Positions 50,112-59,621 of a stretch of 64,000 bases of DNA are shown piece after piece. Where the stretch lies: assembly GCA_029785195.1 (NCBI GenBank), contig JAFMAD010000001.1, forward strand, positions 186,001 to 250,000, read 5' to 3'. Every line of letters starts with the position of its first letter. The first letter of the stretch is position 1. A program made the translations under genes and the position numbers. Under the pieces are notes generated by a model. The model saw nothing but the letters and a program-made list of their open reading frames with translations, searched no databases and was not told the DNA's origin. Source of the stretch: Nitrososphaerota archaeon (GTDB lineage Archaea; Thermoproteota; Nitrososphaeria; Nitrososphaerales; Gagatemarchaeaceae).

Positions 50112-52454
50112 CTATACGTTGACTGGCTGGTAGTAGATGAGGTTGTAGAATCCGCCGACGTACTGGTTATCGACTACACCATGTACGTAAGGCTGGACGA
50201 AGAAGAAGTTCGTTGGGAAGCCCGCGTTGGGCTGCCCTGCAGGAATCTCTGGGATTGGTGTGTAGATCCATATCTGGTTCTGCTGCGCCATCGCGTAGAG
50301 GGTGGTTGCACAGGACTGAGCCTGCGCTGTGGACGCCGGGAACTCGCACGCCAACGTTTCTGCGTTGACGGTAGAGTTGGTGAAGAACCCGTTGTACGGT
50401 GACGGGGTCATCAGTGGGAAGAACATTCCGAGGAATGGGTCGTTGAAGTCAGCGCCCCAGCCGACGAGCTGGACCGCTGGATATGTCTGAGGCTTGGAGT
50501 CGAGTATGTCGAGCTCCGTGGTCGTGGTCCCGAACGGCACCGCGGAGATGCCGAACTGGCTAAGAGAGTTCTGGATCACGGTCAGCGTGACCTCCAGAGA
50601 CCCTACCAGAGGGACGGCGTAGTACAGCTTGAATGGCTGTAGCTGTACACCCTTGGCGTCACCTATGACGGTCCCGGCCGCGAGCGTTGTCCCGTTAGAC
50701 AGCGTCAGCGGAGACGGGATGATCATGTAGGAGCCAGACTGCATGCCGAACTCCTGGAAGTAGTTGACGGCCGCGGTGGTGTTCTCCTGTGGTAGTGGGT
50801 AGTTCTGCGGGTTATAGTAGGCGTAGGCTGGCGTCAGCGGTCCGACGAAGTAGCCCGCATATGCGGTGCCGTTGAAGTAGTTGGGCTGGTTGAGCGCGGT
50901 GTAGTTGAGCGCTGCCGCCATACCCTGCCTGAAGCTGGTATAGTTGGTCGGAGCCTGGTATTGGTTGAACTGGGCGAAGAGCGCGAAGTCGTATGCGCCG
51001 ATGCCCTGGAATATCTGGTTGAAGGAGAAGGTGGCTCTCACATCTGCCGGGAGCGCGTCATACATCGCGCTGTACAGGAACGGTGACTCAGCAGATAGCT
51101 GAGCCTTGTTGCTCCCGAAGTCACCCTCGGCCTGTGCGTTGGTGGAGAACGGCGCCATAACTACGGTGTCGATGCTGGCTGGTCTGGCGACCATCGGGAT
51201 GTTCGTTGCTGACGACTTGCCCGCCCAGTAGTTGGGGGTCGCGGTCAGCACGACCGGGTTGTTCCCAGGCCCTACTGACGATACGACGTAAGGTCCGGTC
51301 CCGATTCCGCCGTGGGTGTCGAAGTATGCGTTGGCAGTGTTGTTGGCGACCCCTCCGTGGGCGTCGACGAACGCCGGCTCGACCACCTGCTGGCCGTCGA
51401 ACCCTGCCCACAGCTGTGGACCGAAGGGCCCGAGGCTCCTCAGGTAGTTGGCGGTGAAGTATGTCGAGTTGGCCACGTACGCCTGCTCAGGATACTGCAT
51501 TATAGCAGCCTGAGTGGAGTTCGAGGGGTTGAAGTTGCTGAGCATCTGGTTCAGCGCCTGCACTGCGAGGTTGACGGCGGCCGGCGTGTCAGCTGCGGTC
51601 TGGAGCCCTGTTACGGACTGGATGGCCATCCTCAGACCCCACGGGAATTGGTTGCCCATGGTGTTGTAGGAGTAGCTCCCAGATGCGAACTGGGCGCCCG
51701 CGGTCTCGTTGTAGGAGACCCCGTTCCAGTTGAACAGGCTGATGCCGGAAGGCGCGTTGATGTACTGGGTGCGCACGATCGAGAACCACTGGTCATAGGC
51801 AGTTGCGGGGGTCCCGTCGGAGAAGGTGACACCCGGCCTAATGTGGAAGACGTTCGTACAGCCACCGTTGGTGATCCAGTACTGGTCTGCGACCACAGGA
51901 ACTATCTGTGTGCCGCTGTTACCGTTGTACATGACCAGGTTCTGGAACACTGCGTTGTTGTATGTGACATCCTGCGAGTAGAACCCTGCTGCTGGGTCGA
52001 GGTAGTCCGGCGGAGTCCCGATGGACTCGTCGGTGAGTAGGCTAGAGTTGGTCGGCCCATACTGGCCTGGGCCAGTGGTGGGCGGGGTAGAAGTGACAGG
52101 GTAGTTGAAGTTATTAGCCGTCGAGTTGGCGGTGTAGGTGAACGACTGCGTAGGAGGGACAGTCCCCGATATCGCAGAAGTGCACGAAGCTACCGTCAGG
52201 GGCGTCGGTGGGGCCGTCGAAGTCGAAGTCGAGGAACTCGAAGAACTGCTCGACGAGCTGCTCGAAGAGGTCGACAGGCTGCTTGAAGAAGTGGTCGTGA
52301 CGCTGCTAGACGAAGTCGAGGTCGTCGAGGTCGTCGTCTTCGACGTCGATGACGTGAGGACGAAGTAGCCGGCGACGCCGGCGATGACAAGGATGACTAC
52401 GATGATGGCGACTGTTGCTGTAGTACTAATTGCTTTTCGTTGACTTAGTAACAT
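50112..52454 (-). CDS. dppA: ABC peptide-binding protein (family 5) with pilin-like signal
   Basis: 780 residues. The start QRKAIS-TTATVAIIVVILVIAG resembles the class III (pilin-like) signal of archaeal binding proteins cleaved by PibD. A Ser/Thr-rich stalk follows (about 36-85, long runs of Ser). The family 5 solute-binding domain (about 90-780) has YLDPAAGFYSQDVTYNNAVFQNLVMYNG and FHIRPGVTFSDGTP. Binds oligopeptides outside the cell and hands them to DppBC. Divergent from the rest of the transporter. Minus-strand TTATATAACG near 52480 is the TATA box. Confidence 0.9.
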   Translation of the reverse strand: MLLSQRKAISTTATVAIIVVILVIAGVAGYFVLTSSTSKTTTSTTSTSSSSVTTTSSSSLSTSSSSSSSSSSSSSTSTSTAPPTPLTVASCTSAISGTVPPTQSFTYTANSTANNFNYPVTSTPPTTGPGQYGPTNSSLLTDESIGTPPDYLDPAAGFYSQDVTYNNAVFQNLVMYNGNSGTQIVPVVADQYWITNGGCTNVFHIRPGVTFSDGTPATAYDQWFSIVRTQYINAPSGISLFNWNGVSYNETAGAQFASGSYSYNTMGNQFPWGLRMAIQSVTGLQTAADTPAAVNLAVQALNQMLSNFNPSNSTQAAIMQYPEQAYVANSTYFTANYLRSLGPFGPQLWAGFDGQQVVEPAFVDAHGGVANNTANAYFDTHGGIGTGPYVVSSVGPGNNPVVLTATPNYWAGKSSATNIPMVARPASIDTVVMAPFSTNAQAEGDFGSNKAQLSAESPFLYSAMYDALPADVRATFSFNQIFQGIGAYDFALFAQFNQYQAPTNYTSFRQGMAAALNYTALNQPNYFNGTAYAGYFVGPLTPAYAYYNPQNYPLPQENTTAAVNYFQEFGMQSGSYMIIPSPLTLSNGTTLAAGTVIGDAKGVQLQPFKLYYAVPLVGSLEVTLTVIQNSLSQFGISAVPFGTTTTELDILDSKPQTYPAVQLVGWGADFNDPFLGMFFPLMTPSPYNGFFTNSTVNAETLACEFPASTAQAQSCATTLYAMAQQNQIWIYTPIPEIPAGQPNAGFPTNFFFVQPYVHGVVDNQYVGGFYNLIYYQPVNV

Positions 52455-53023
52455 TCTCAGGCCCGAGAAGTCATATACGTTATATAAGAATTGTTAGCAC
52501 ATGAGACATATTCGCATTTTCTTGAAATAATCGCGAGATTTGTCCACCGTCTGCCATCCCCGGAGCCGAGGACGGTGACGGCCGCGACTGTGCGGCTAGG
52601 GATAAGCAGACAACGGGTGCGCCACGCCATGGGAGTTCAGAGGTGAAGGCGAAGGGGCGCGTCAGGAACGCCCTGAGACACGACCCCCACCCTACAGGCC
52701 AGGGGGGGCGCGATGAAGCGCGCAAGGTGCAGACCAAGGAAGGGGGGGAACGAGCCCTGGGGCGGCCCATCACCGGTTCTCTGTCCCCCCGGGGGCGACT
52801 TTCCAAGCTTGTGGTCGCCAAGTGGCCCTCACCCCTGCCATGCTGGAATGAGAAACATCCACCCGAGGGGAGGAATTCGCACACCAAATGCGAAAAAGGC
52901 CTACCCAAATTGAAAAGCCGTCCCCAGCCAGGACTCCGCCGCAGTGGCGCTACGTATGACAAAGATCGGAGTTGATAACAATCTATAAGAGCCCCAAGGG
53001 GCGGAGTGATGGCCCGCTGATAG
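52455..53023. other. 569-nt divergent promoter and non-coding region
   Basis: Minus strand: TATA near 52480 for the binding protein. Plus strand: TCTATAAGAG (52980-52989) for dppB. The central 400 nt contains possible RNA hairpins: GCGCG-loop-CGCGC near 52708-52723, GGCGAC-loop-GTCGCC near 52793-52829, TTCGCA-loop-TGCGAA near 52875-52893. An open frame at 52643-52975 has no recognisable product. May hold a regulatory RNA or leader. Confidence 0.4.
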
Positions 53024-54052
53024 TTGGACTCTCGGTTCATGCTCTTCGTCGCAAGACGGGCCGTGAACGCCTTCATAACAATCCTGATTATGATTGCGCT
53101 GATGTTCGCTATCATACACCTTGTCGCGCCTACGCCCGAGGACCTGGCTAGGCTCTACGTAGGCACGCACTTCACCGTCCCCGAGCTGGTTCAGATCGCC
53201 CATCGGATGGGCTTTTACCAGCCCATCTATGTCCAGTTCTTCAACTATGTGAACGGGTTCTTCCATGGGAACCTTGGCACCGATACCCAATATGGCATTC
53301 CTGAGATCTTGGTCATCGAAGAGTACTTCCCGGTCACCCTGAACATGGTGATCCTCGGGACGATACTCGGGGTCGTGATAGGGATATTCACCGGCGCCAT
53401 CGCGGCATCCAACAGGAACACGGGGACGGATTACGGGATAAAGGCGATCTATCTCGGGACATGGGCGGCGCCCGTCTTCCTCGTGGGGGTGTTCCTGCAG
53501 TTGATCCTCGCTTACGAGTTGAACCTCCTGCCGACGGGCCAGGTAGCCAATCCTACCCTGGCGATCCCCGCCGCGGTCACGGGGCTCCCTCTCGTCGACG
53601 CGATCCTCGCGCACGATTGGGTCTACCTTTACAGCTACCTCAGGCACCTGGTACTCCCTGCCATCACCATAGCCGTGATAAGCTTCGGCGGGATCACCAG
53701 GCTCACCAGGGCGACGATGGTAGACGCCCTCGACAAGGACTACGTCAAGCTGGCTTACATGAAAGGGCTGCCGAAGCGGCAGGTGGTTTGGGGGACCGCG
53801 TTCAGGAACGCCATAATACCGATAATCACCCTGATGGCCCTTGCGTTCGCGTTCACGGTGGGCGGGGCGGTCGTCGTCGAAGACATCTTCTCCTACCACG
53901 GCATCGGCTTCTTCTTCGTGAACGCGGCGTACAACCTCGACTACCCAGCGATACTGGCCATCACAGTCATAATCGGCCTCGCGGTCATAATAGCCAACTT
54001 CATCGCAGACATACTCTACGGCGTGATGGATCCGAGAGTGAGGCTGACCTAG
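53024..54052 (+). CDS. dppB: peptide ABC transporter permease DppB
   Basis: 342 residues, six membrane helices, GTDTQYGIPEILVIEEYFPVTLNMV and the EAA-type motif ALDKDYVKLAYMKGLPKRQVVWGTAFRNAI that docks the ATPase. TTG 53024 start; ATG for 'MLFVARR' five codons later is also possible. Stop is followed immediately by dppC. Confidence 0.92.
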   Translation: MDSRFMLFVARRAVNAFITILIMIALMFAIIHLVAPTPEDLARLYVGTHFTVPELVQIAHRMGFYQPIYVQFFNYVNGFFHGNLGTDTQYGIPEILVIEEYFPVTLNMVILGTILGVVIGIFTGAIAASNRNTGTDYGIKAIYLGTWAAPVFLVGVFLQLILAYELNLLPTGQVANPTLAIPAAVTGLPLVDAILAHDWVYLYSYLRHLVLPAITIAVISFGGITRLTRATMVDALDKDYVKLAYMKGLPKRQVVWGTAFRNAIIPIITLMALAFAFTVGGAVVVEDIFSYHGIGFFFVNAAYNLDYPAILAITVIIGLAVIIANFIADILYGVMDPRVRLT

Positions 54053-55060
54053 ATGGAGAGCAAAGACACGAACAAAGCCGGGAGGTTCAGGCTGTTCAAG
54101 GGGAAGAGCCACACCACAAGCGTGTCCGTCCACAACGAGGCGGAGGTCCCACTCGGGGAGTCGTCGGGGCTGCGGTTCATAGCCGGGTTCATCAGGAGGG
54201 ACAAGATCGCTCTAACAGGTGCGATAGGGATCGGGATTTTCTTCGTGTATGGGCTGATACAGGGGATAATCGAGATGGCGGCGGACTATACCCACAACCT
54301 CGCACTGAGCTACGTCCTGCTGCCGTCGAACCCCTTCCAGTTCAACTTCGCTCGGTCTCTGGGCGCACCCACCCTAGCCAACTTTCCGGTCGGCATCTTC
54401 GGGTACGACGAGACGGGGAGGAGCATCCTATCGAGGATCTTGTACGCTATACCGAAAGACGCCCTTGCTTCGGTCCTCATCGTCGTCTCGGCCATAGTGA
54501 TAGGGATGTTCCTTGGGATATCGGCGGGGTACCTAGGCGGCTGGGCCGACGAGATCCTGATGAGGGTGACGGACGCGTTCCTCGCGTTCCCGCTTATCGT
54601 CTTCGCAATAGCCCTGTCATTGACTCTCGGAAACGGCTACGTGGTGGTCCTCGTCGCCCTGACGATCATCTGGTGGCCGACCTATGCGAGGTTCTTCAGG
54701 GCCCAGGCTCTGACCCTGAAGTCAAGGGGATACGTGGAGGCAGCGAGGCTCAGCGGGCTGTCCCCCTTCAGCATCATCGTAAGGCACATCTTCCCAAACG
54801 CCATCGACCCGATAGTGGCGATAGCTACCCTAGACTTCGGGAACGTAATCCTGACCTATTCTACCCTCGCGTTCTTGGGGATCGGGGTCCAGGTCGGCCA
54901 GCCAGAACTTGGTTCGATGGCAGCGTCGGGGCTCCAATATGTCCCCCGAGTGTGGTGGTACGCGCTCTTCCCGAGCATAGTGATCATGGCGATAGTGGTC
55001 TGCTACTCCTTGCTCGGCGACAGGATACAGGACATGGTTGGTGGGAGGCTTTCGTACTAG
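54053..55060 (+). CDS. dppC: peptide ABC transporter permease DppC
   Basis: 335 residues. Cytoplasmic N-terminal extension (about 1-45), six helices, GYDETGRSILSRILYAIPKDAL and the EAA motif ALTLKSRGYVEAARLSGLSPFSIIVRHIFPN. ATG directly abuts the dppB stop. Partner of DppB. Confidence 0.92.
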   Translation: MESKDTNKAGRFRLFKGKSHTTSVSVHNEAEVPLGESSGLRFIAGFIRRDKIALTGAIGIGIFFVYGLIQGIIEMAADYTHNLALSYVLLPSNPFQFNFARSLGAPTLANFPVGIFGYDETGRSILSRILYAIPKDALASVLIVVSAIVIGMFLGISAGYLGGWADEILMRVTDAFLAFPLIVFAIALSLTLGNGYVVVLVALTIIWWPTYARFFRAQALTLKSRGYVEAARLSGLSPFSIIVRHIFPNAIDPIVAIATLDFGNVILTYSTLAFLGIGVQVGQPELGSMAASGLQYVPRVWWYALFPSIVIMAIVVCYSLLGDRIQDMVGGRLSY

Positions 55061-56026
55061 TTGCTGCTGGACGTCAAGGGACTGCGAGTAGCTTACCGTA
55101 CGGTCTATGGAGACCTTGAAGCTGTAAGGTCGCTGGACTTCGCCGTCGAGAAGGGCGAGAGCGTGGCGATTGTCGGCGAGAGCGGCTGCGGGAAGTCGAG
55201 CCTCGGCCACGCCATAGTGAGGCTCCTCCCCCCCAACGCGACGTACGAGGGGGAAGTGTTGGTCGACGGGAAGGACGTATTCTCGTTGAAAGGGAGGAGG
55301 TTGAGGGAATACAGGGGGAGCGACGCGTTCATGATATTCCAGGACCCGCTGAACAGCCTCAACCCCGTGAAGCGCGTCGACAGGCAGATGCTCGAGGCCA
55401 TCAGGACGCAGAAGATCATGCGCGACGAACCCTACGACGAAGAGGAGGCGACGAAGGTGGTGGTGGAGGGGCTCAAGGGGGTGAGGATGCCCGACCCCGA
55501 AGTCATCCTCAGAAGGTATCCCCACGAGCTCTCAGGGGGCCAGATACAGAGGGTGGTGATCGCCATGGCGCTCGTCATGAAGCCGAAGATCCTGATTGCG
55601 GACGAGCCGACTTCAGCCCTGGACGTCACCATCCAGGCCCAGGTGATGAAGCTGATCAAGGAACTGAAGGCCGAGTACGGGATGTCTGTCCTTTTCATCA
55701 CCCACGACATGGCCGTGGCGTACACCGTGGCAGACAGGTTCCTGGTTATGTACGCAGGGGAGCTATCCGAGCTGGGACCGGTCGACAAGGTGGTGACAAG
55801 GCCCCTGCACCCCTACACCACGGCACTCGTCAACAGCATCCCCCACAAGTCGAAGAGGGAGGGCGACCTAGTCGCGATACCAGGGTCTCCCCCCAACATG
55901 CTGGCCCCTCCCAGCGGGTGCAGGTTCCACCCGAGGTGCCCGAAGGTCATGGACATATGTAACACGGTGAACCCTGGAGTCAAGCAGGTGGAGGACAGGC
56001 TCCTCAGGTGCCATCTCTATGACTGA
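55061..56026 (+). CDS. dppD: peptide ABC transporter ATPase DppD
   Basis: 321 residues from TTG 55061. GESGCGKSSL Walker A, HELSGGQIQRVVIA signature, ILIADEPTSALD Walker B, and the C-terminal oligopeptide/dipeptide domain with four Cys (SGCRFHPRCPKVMDIC...LLRC) that can hold an Fe-S cluster, as shown for mycobacterial DppD. Overlaps dppF by 8 nt. Confidence 0.92.
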   Translation: MLLDVKGLRVAYRTVYGDLEAVRSLDFAVEKGESVAIVGESGCGKSSLGHAIVRLLPPNATYEGEVLVDGKDVFSLKGRRLREYRGSDAFMIFQDPLNSLNPVKRVDRQMLEAIRTQKIMRDEPYDEEEATKVVVEGLKGVRMPDPEVILRRYPHELSGGQIQRVVIAMALVMKPKILIADEPTSALDVTIQAQVMKLIKELKAEYGMSVLFITHDMAVAYTVADRFLVMYAGELSELGPVDKVVTRPLHPYTTALVNSIPHKSKREGDLVAIPGSPPNMLAPPSGCRFHPRCPKVMDICNTVNPGVKQVEDRLLRCHLYD

Positions 56027-56981
56027 GGCCGTCTTCAGCGCCAAGGGCCTCACGAAGTACTTCGAGGCCTCGAGGAGGGGGTTCATCGAGTCGCTGGTCT
56101 CGCGCCAGCCGAAGGCCTGGGTGAGGGCCGTCGACGAGATAGACTTCACGATACCCGCCGGCGAGGTACTGGCCCTGGTGGGCGAGAGCGGGAGCGGGAA
56201 GACAACCCTCGGGAGGATGCTGGCGACCCTCGAGACAGCGACCAAGGGGGACCTTTACTTCATGGGGGAGAAGGTCTCCAGGAAGGACTACAAGAGGATA
56301 AGGCGCCAGGTGCAGATGGTGTTCCAGAACCCTACGGACAGCATCGACCCCAGGATGTCCATCAAGGCGATAGTCACAGAGCCCCTCCACAGGTCCGACG
56401 CCGGGAAAACCTCGAAGGACGAGCAGTTCAACACGGCCCTGTCCCTGGTCGGGCTCGACGCCAAAACGTTCGCCCAGAGGAGGGTCCGAGACCTTTCGGG
56501 GGGGCAGAGGCAGAGGGTGGCCGTGGCCAGGGCGATCATCTCGAACCCGACGTTCATAGTCCTCGACGAACCGACCTCCGCTCTAGACGCGTCGGTCCAG
56601 GCCCAGGTCTTGAACCTCTTGACGCGGATTCACGACGAGCTCAAGCTCACCTACTTGTTCATCACCCACAACATAGCGGTCGCCCGCTATATCTCTGACA
56701 GGATAGCCGTGATGTATGCGGGGAAGGTCGTCGAACAAGGCCCGACAGAGGAAGTGATAACCAACCCCAAGCACCCCTACACCCAGGCCCTACTGAAGTC
56801 GGTCCCCACGCTCAGGACCCATGAGCTCGTCCCCCCGTCGGGGGAGGTCCCCAGCCTCGTCGGCCTGCCCTCCGGTTGCAGGTTCCACCCACGTTGCCCC
56901 TATGTCATGGACGTGTGCAAGGAGAAGGAGCCGCCGATGAGGAGGACGGGGGACGTGGACGCGGCCTGCTGGCTGTACTAA
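56019..56981 (+). CDS. dppF: peptide ABC transporter ATPase DppF
   Basis: 320 residues. GESGSGKTTL, LSGGQRQRVAVARA, FIVLDEPTSALD, and C-terminal SGCRFHPRCPYVMDVCKEKEP with a final Cys (AACWLY). Forms the ATPase heterodimer with DppD. Followed after 9 nt by a PH-domain membrane gene. Confidence 0.92.
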   Translation: MTEAVFSAKGLTKYFEASRRGFIESLVSRQPKAWVRAVDEIDFTIPAGEVLALVGESGSGKTTLGRMLATLETATKGDLYFMGEKVSRKDYKRIRRQVQMVFQNPTDSIDPRMSIKAIVTEPLHRSDAGKTSKDEQFNTALSLVGLDAKTFAQRRVRDLSGGQRQRVAVARAIISNPTFIVLDEPTSALDASVQAQVLNLLTRIHDELKLTYLFITHNIAVARYISDRIAVMYAGKVVEQGPTEEVITNPKHPYTQALLKSVPTLRTHELVPPSGEVPSLVGLPSGCRFHPRCPYVMDVCKEKEPPMRRTGDVDAACWLY

Positions 56982-56990
56982 TGACGAGCG

Positions 56991-57458
56991 TTGGAATCAG
57001 AAAGAAGGCTAAAGTCTAACGTAACGAAGAGCCTCATCAAGGGGACCGTCGCCCTCGCGGCCCTTTCGGTCTTCCTGAAGATTGACGCGAACACGCTCCC
57101 GGGTTACCTCCTCTTCATGGGGGTGTCTTACGCGCTCATCGGGGCGTACATGTACAACAAGGGGTACACTACGTACACCATAGGAGACACAGGGATAAGC
57201 ATCAAGAAGCGCTTCGGACGCGAGCAACACGTCGCATACAGCAATATTCAGGGCTTCGGTTACTCTCAGGGGATGCTGGCCAGGCGCTTCAAGTGCGGGT
57301 CAGTCTTCGTGGAGCTGAAGCAGGGGAAGGGGAGCCACAGGTCCCCCGAAGGGCTCGGGGTGGTGATCCTCAAGGACGTCCCTGACCCTATCGGGCTGAT
57401 CAAGGAGCTGGAAGACCTTATGGGTCCCTACGCCGCGGCGCCGACCGGGAGCGGCTAG
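56991..57458 (+). CDS. membrane protein with bacterial PH-like domain
   Basis: 155 residues from TTG 56991. Two close membrane helices (about 17-33 and 38-56), then a beta-rich domain with YTTYTIGDTGISIKKRFGREQHVAYSNIQGFGYSQGML, typical of YdbS/bPH2-type domains. It follows dppF and may be co-transcribed. Function unknown. Confidence 0.65.
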   Translation: MESERRLKSNVTKSLIKGTVALAALSVFLKIDANTLPGYLLFMGVSYALIGAYMYNKGYTTYTIGDTGISIKKRFGREQHVAYSNIQGFGYSQGMLARRFKCGSVFVELKQGKGSHRSPEGLGVVILKDVPDPIGLIKELEDLMGPYAAAPTGSG

Positions 57459-58090
57459 ACAAGCTCGAGCCGGCCTGCGTGCTCCTCTATGCTGTCGAGG
57501 AAGTCCCTGAAGGCGAAGATAGGGACCACGGCCCCGCCTTCCACGAACCTCTCCCCCGGGTCTACCGCTACCAGTACCACGGCCGCGATAGGACCCACAG
57601 GGTCGAGGCTGTCGTGCAGCCTCCTGGCCCTTCCGAGCTGCGCCCTCACCAGCCCGGCGAGCGCCCCCCTCCCCGACGCCCTGGCCCAGTGCTTGCAGTC
57701 CACCGCAAGGGAGGTCCTGTCCGAGACCCCGAGGACGTCGACCTGGGCCCTAGGGCGCCTCAGGTAGATGTTCTCCCTCACCCTGTACCCCTTGGCGCGG
57801 AGGATGCTGGAGCAGAACCTCTCGAAGTCCCTCCATGTGAGGTGCTTTGACACGGCCTCGATGCTCTCCCCCCTGGCGCAGAGGGCGAGCCCGGCGAGGT
57901 GCTCGTCTGTCTCTGGGGTGCCCACGAGGCCCAGGGTCGACGCTATGGAGGAGACAGCGTCTTCCGCCGCCTCGATGGAGCCTGTCCTCTTCACGAGACG
58001 GGCCAGGAGTGGGCCCATGTCCGACCTCGCCGCCGCCTCGGCATTTGAACCTGAGCGAGCATCCCACCCCTGGGGAGGGAGGGTTGCCAC
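57455..58090 (-). CDS. PD-(D/E)XK (Mrr/NucS-like) nuclease-fold protein
   Basis: 211 residues. Helical N-terminus, then WRDFERFCSSILRAKGYRVRENIYLRRPRAQVDVLG and LAVDCKHW: the Asp-x(n)-Asp-Cys-Lys pattern of restriction-endonuclease-like domains with an Mrr-like N-terminal helix. Probably cleaves or binds DNA. No methylase is nearby, so not an obvious R-M system. Start GTG 58090; ATG 'MGPLLARL' is also possible. Confidence 0.7.
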   Translation of the reverse strand: MATLPPQGWDARSGSNAEAAARSDMGPLLARLVKRTGSIEAAEDAVSSIASTLGLVGTPETDEHLAGLALCARGESIEAVSKHLTWRDFERFCSSILRAKGYRVRENIYLRRPRAQVDVLGVSDRTSLAVDCKHWARASGRGALAGLVRAQLGRARRLHDSLDPVGPIAAVVLVAVDPGERFVEGGAVVPIFAFRDFLDSIEEHAGRLELV

Positions 58091-58102
58091 GAGTGTCTTA
58101 GG

Positions 58103-58492
58103 TCAGGGGTGAGGAGCGGAGGAGCCTGCATTCCTCGCTTGCCCCCCTTTCACATAGTTAGAGTATAGGTGCCAGGCGTTGACCACCACAAGGAGGACCG
58201 CTATCACCTGGAACCAGTCGAGGGTGGGAGGGCTGGTGAGCGAGACCCCGTTCCCGGTCATGGTGAAATACTGTACCAGAATCCCGTAGCTGAAAGAGGG
58301 GGTGTAGCTGCAGAGGCTGGCGCACGCGGTGTGCAGCGAAGCTGCGTAGTCGGCACGGACCGCCTGGTCCCGGACCACGAGGTAGGCGAGTGCCACGAGG
58401 ACGACGTCGACCGCGAGCAGCTTCAGAGGAAGCCTTGCCACGGCTGACCTGCCCGGCTCAGGGCGGATAAAAACATCGGCGGATTCAGACAT
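58103..58492 (-). CDS. two-helix membrane protein
   Basis: 129 residues from ATG 58492. Helices at about 25-42 and 95-113 with a Cys-containing external loop (HTACASLCSY). Divergent from signal peptidase. ATG 58546 would put the start inside that gene and is rejected. Not recognised. Confidence 0.5.
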   Translation of the reverse strand: MSESADVFIRPEPGRSAVARLPLKLLAVDVVLVALAYLVVRDQAVRADYAASLHTACASLCSYTPSFSYGILVQYFTMTGNGVSLTSPPTLDWFQVIAVLLVVVNAWHLYSNYVKGGQARNAGSSAPHP

Positions 58493-58523
58493 ATAACTGG
58501 TAGCAGGCGGGGAGGGTCCATCT

Positions 58524-59042
58524 ATGAAGGTGGCGTCGAAGAGCACCGTAGTCTACGTCGCGGCCGTGGTGCTCCTCCTCTTCTGGGCCTATTTCGTCCA
58601 GAATGACACGCGCCGGGTGGACGGCCACAGCATGCTCCCCACCCTCGAAGGAGGGGACCTCGTCGTCCTCCAGAGCGTCCCAATCAGCGACGTGCACGTG
58701 GGCGACATCATCGTCTACGGCGGGTCTTGCTCCGCCCTCGGGATATCTGTGGTCCACCGGGTGGTGGCGATCACCTCCGCTGGGCTGATCACCAAGGGGG
58801 ACAACAACCCAGGGACAGACCAATCACTTGGGATAGCTACGGGGCCGATAACCCAGGGGTGCCTCGAGGGGGAAGTGGTCTTCGTGATCCCCTACGTAGA
58901 GCTGCTGGCATACTATGTCGACACATACGGGCTACCGCAGTGGTTGAACTACCTCCCGTCCATTCTGATCATATTGGTGGTCGTGGGCTCGCTACTCCTT
59001 CAGCCGGAGGAGAAGAAGGGCGAGGACGTGCGGGAACCTTAG
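58524..59042 (+). CDS. sec11: type I signal peptidase (archaeal/ER type)
   Basis: 172 residues. N-terminal membrane helix, Ser36 in DGHSMLPTL, His78 in VVHRVVAI and Asp93 in TKGDNN form the ER-type Ser-His-Asp active site (His replaces bacterial Lys). A second helix lies near the C-terminus (about 145-162). Removes signal peptides after Sec export. Confidence 0.92.
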   Translation: MKVASKSTVVYVAAVVLLLFWAYFVQNDTRRVDGHSMLPTLEGGDLVVLQSVPISDVHVGDIIVYGGSCSALGISVVHRVVAITSAGLITKGDNNPGTDQSLGIATGPITQGCLEGEVVFVIPYVELLAYYVDTYGLPQWLNYLPSILIILVVVGSLLLQPEEKKGEDVREP

Positions 59043-59600
59043 AGACGGCCTCTGAGCGAGTTCGGCCCTCGGTTGATCCTAGCGTGGCGCCCTGGCGCGT
59101 ATGATAGAGACCAATATACACCAAATCGCAGGCAACATTAGGCGGGAGTTGAAAGGGGAGCGGACCGGAAATTGAGTGACAGTCCAGATGCCGAATCGAG
59201 GATGGTCTTGTTCTATGGTTCCCCAAATATGACATAAGGTCTCGCTTGTTTCGCCGTGGGCCTCCCCACGTTGGTTACGGGGATTTTCAGGGGGCCCTTT
59301 TTGATTGACCGGAGCGGCTGTCCTTTCACTCGGTAAAGAGACGGTTCTTGGAAGTCGAGATGGAGAGGTGCACTTCGCTGATAGTGGGTGCTATTCAATC
59401 GTTTATCTCTCCTGTCGAGATATGGTTGCACACCCGCGAAGTTTGCACCTATAGCGAGAACCAAGGTTTTGACTCCTGTCGGCGATAACCTTTCCGAGAG
59501 GATGCTCATCTCTAACTCATTGGAGATGGGACATCTTGACTGCTCTGCCGCCTAAGTTACCAGTTCCCGTTCTCCCAAGTATTTATGCCCTTTATATATC
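59043..59600. other. less GC-rich region with no firm gene
   Basis: About 560 nt, visibly richer in A/T than the surroundings. One minus-strand frame (59213-59509, 98 residues, beginning MSILSERLSPTGVKTLVL) shows no recognisable motif. CTTTATATATC at about 59591-59601 is the TATA box of TBP. Confidence 0.35.
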
Positions 59601-59621
59601 GAAAGGATTCGCCCACCCGAG

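Noticed and set aside
52790-52815. RNase P-like GGAAAGTCGCC and ACAGAG on the minus strand
   Set aside because: The two elements are only about 10 nt apart and in the wrong context for RNase P.
52643-52975. A protein of 110 residues between the dpp genes
   Set aside because: Basic, low-complexity composition, no motif and no good start context; the region looks like non-coding DNA.
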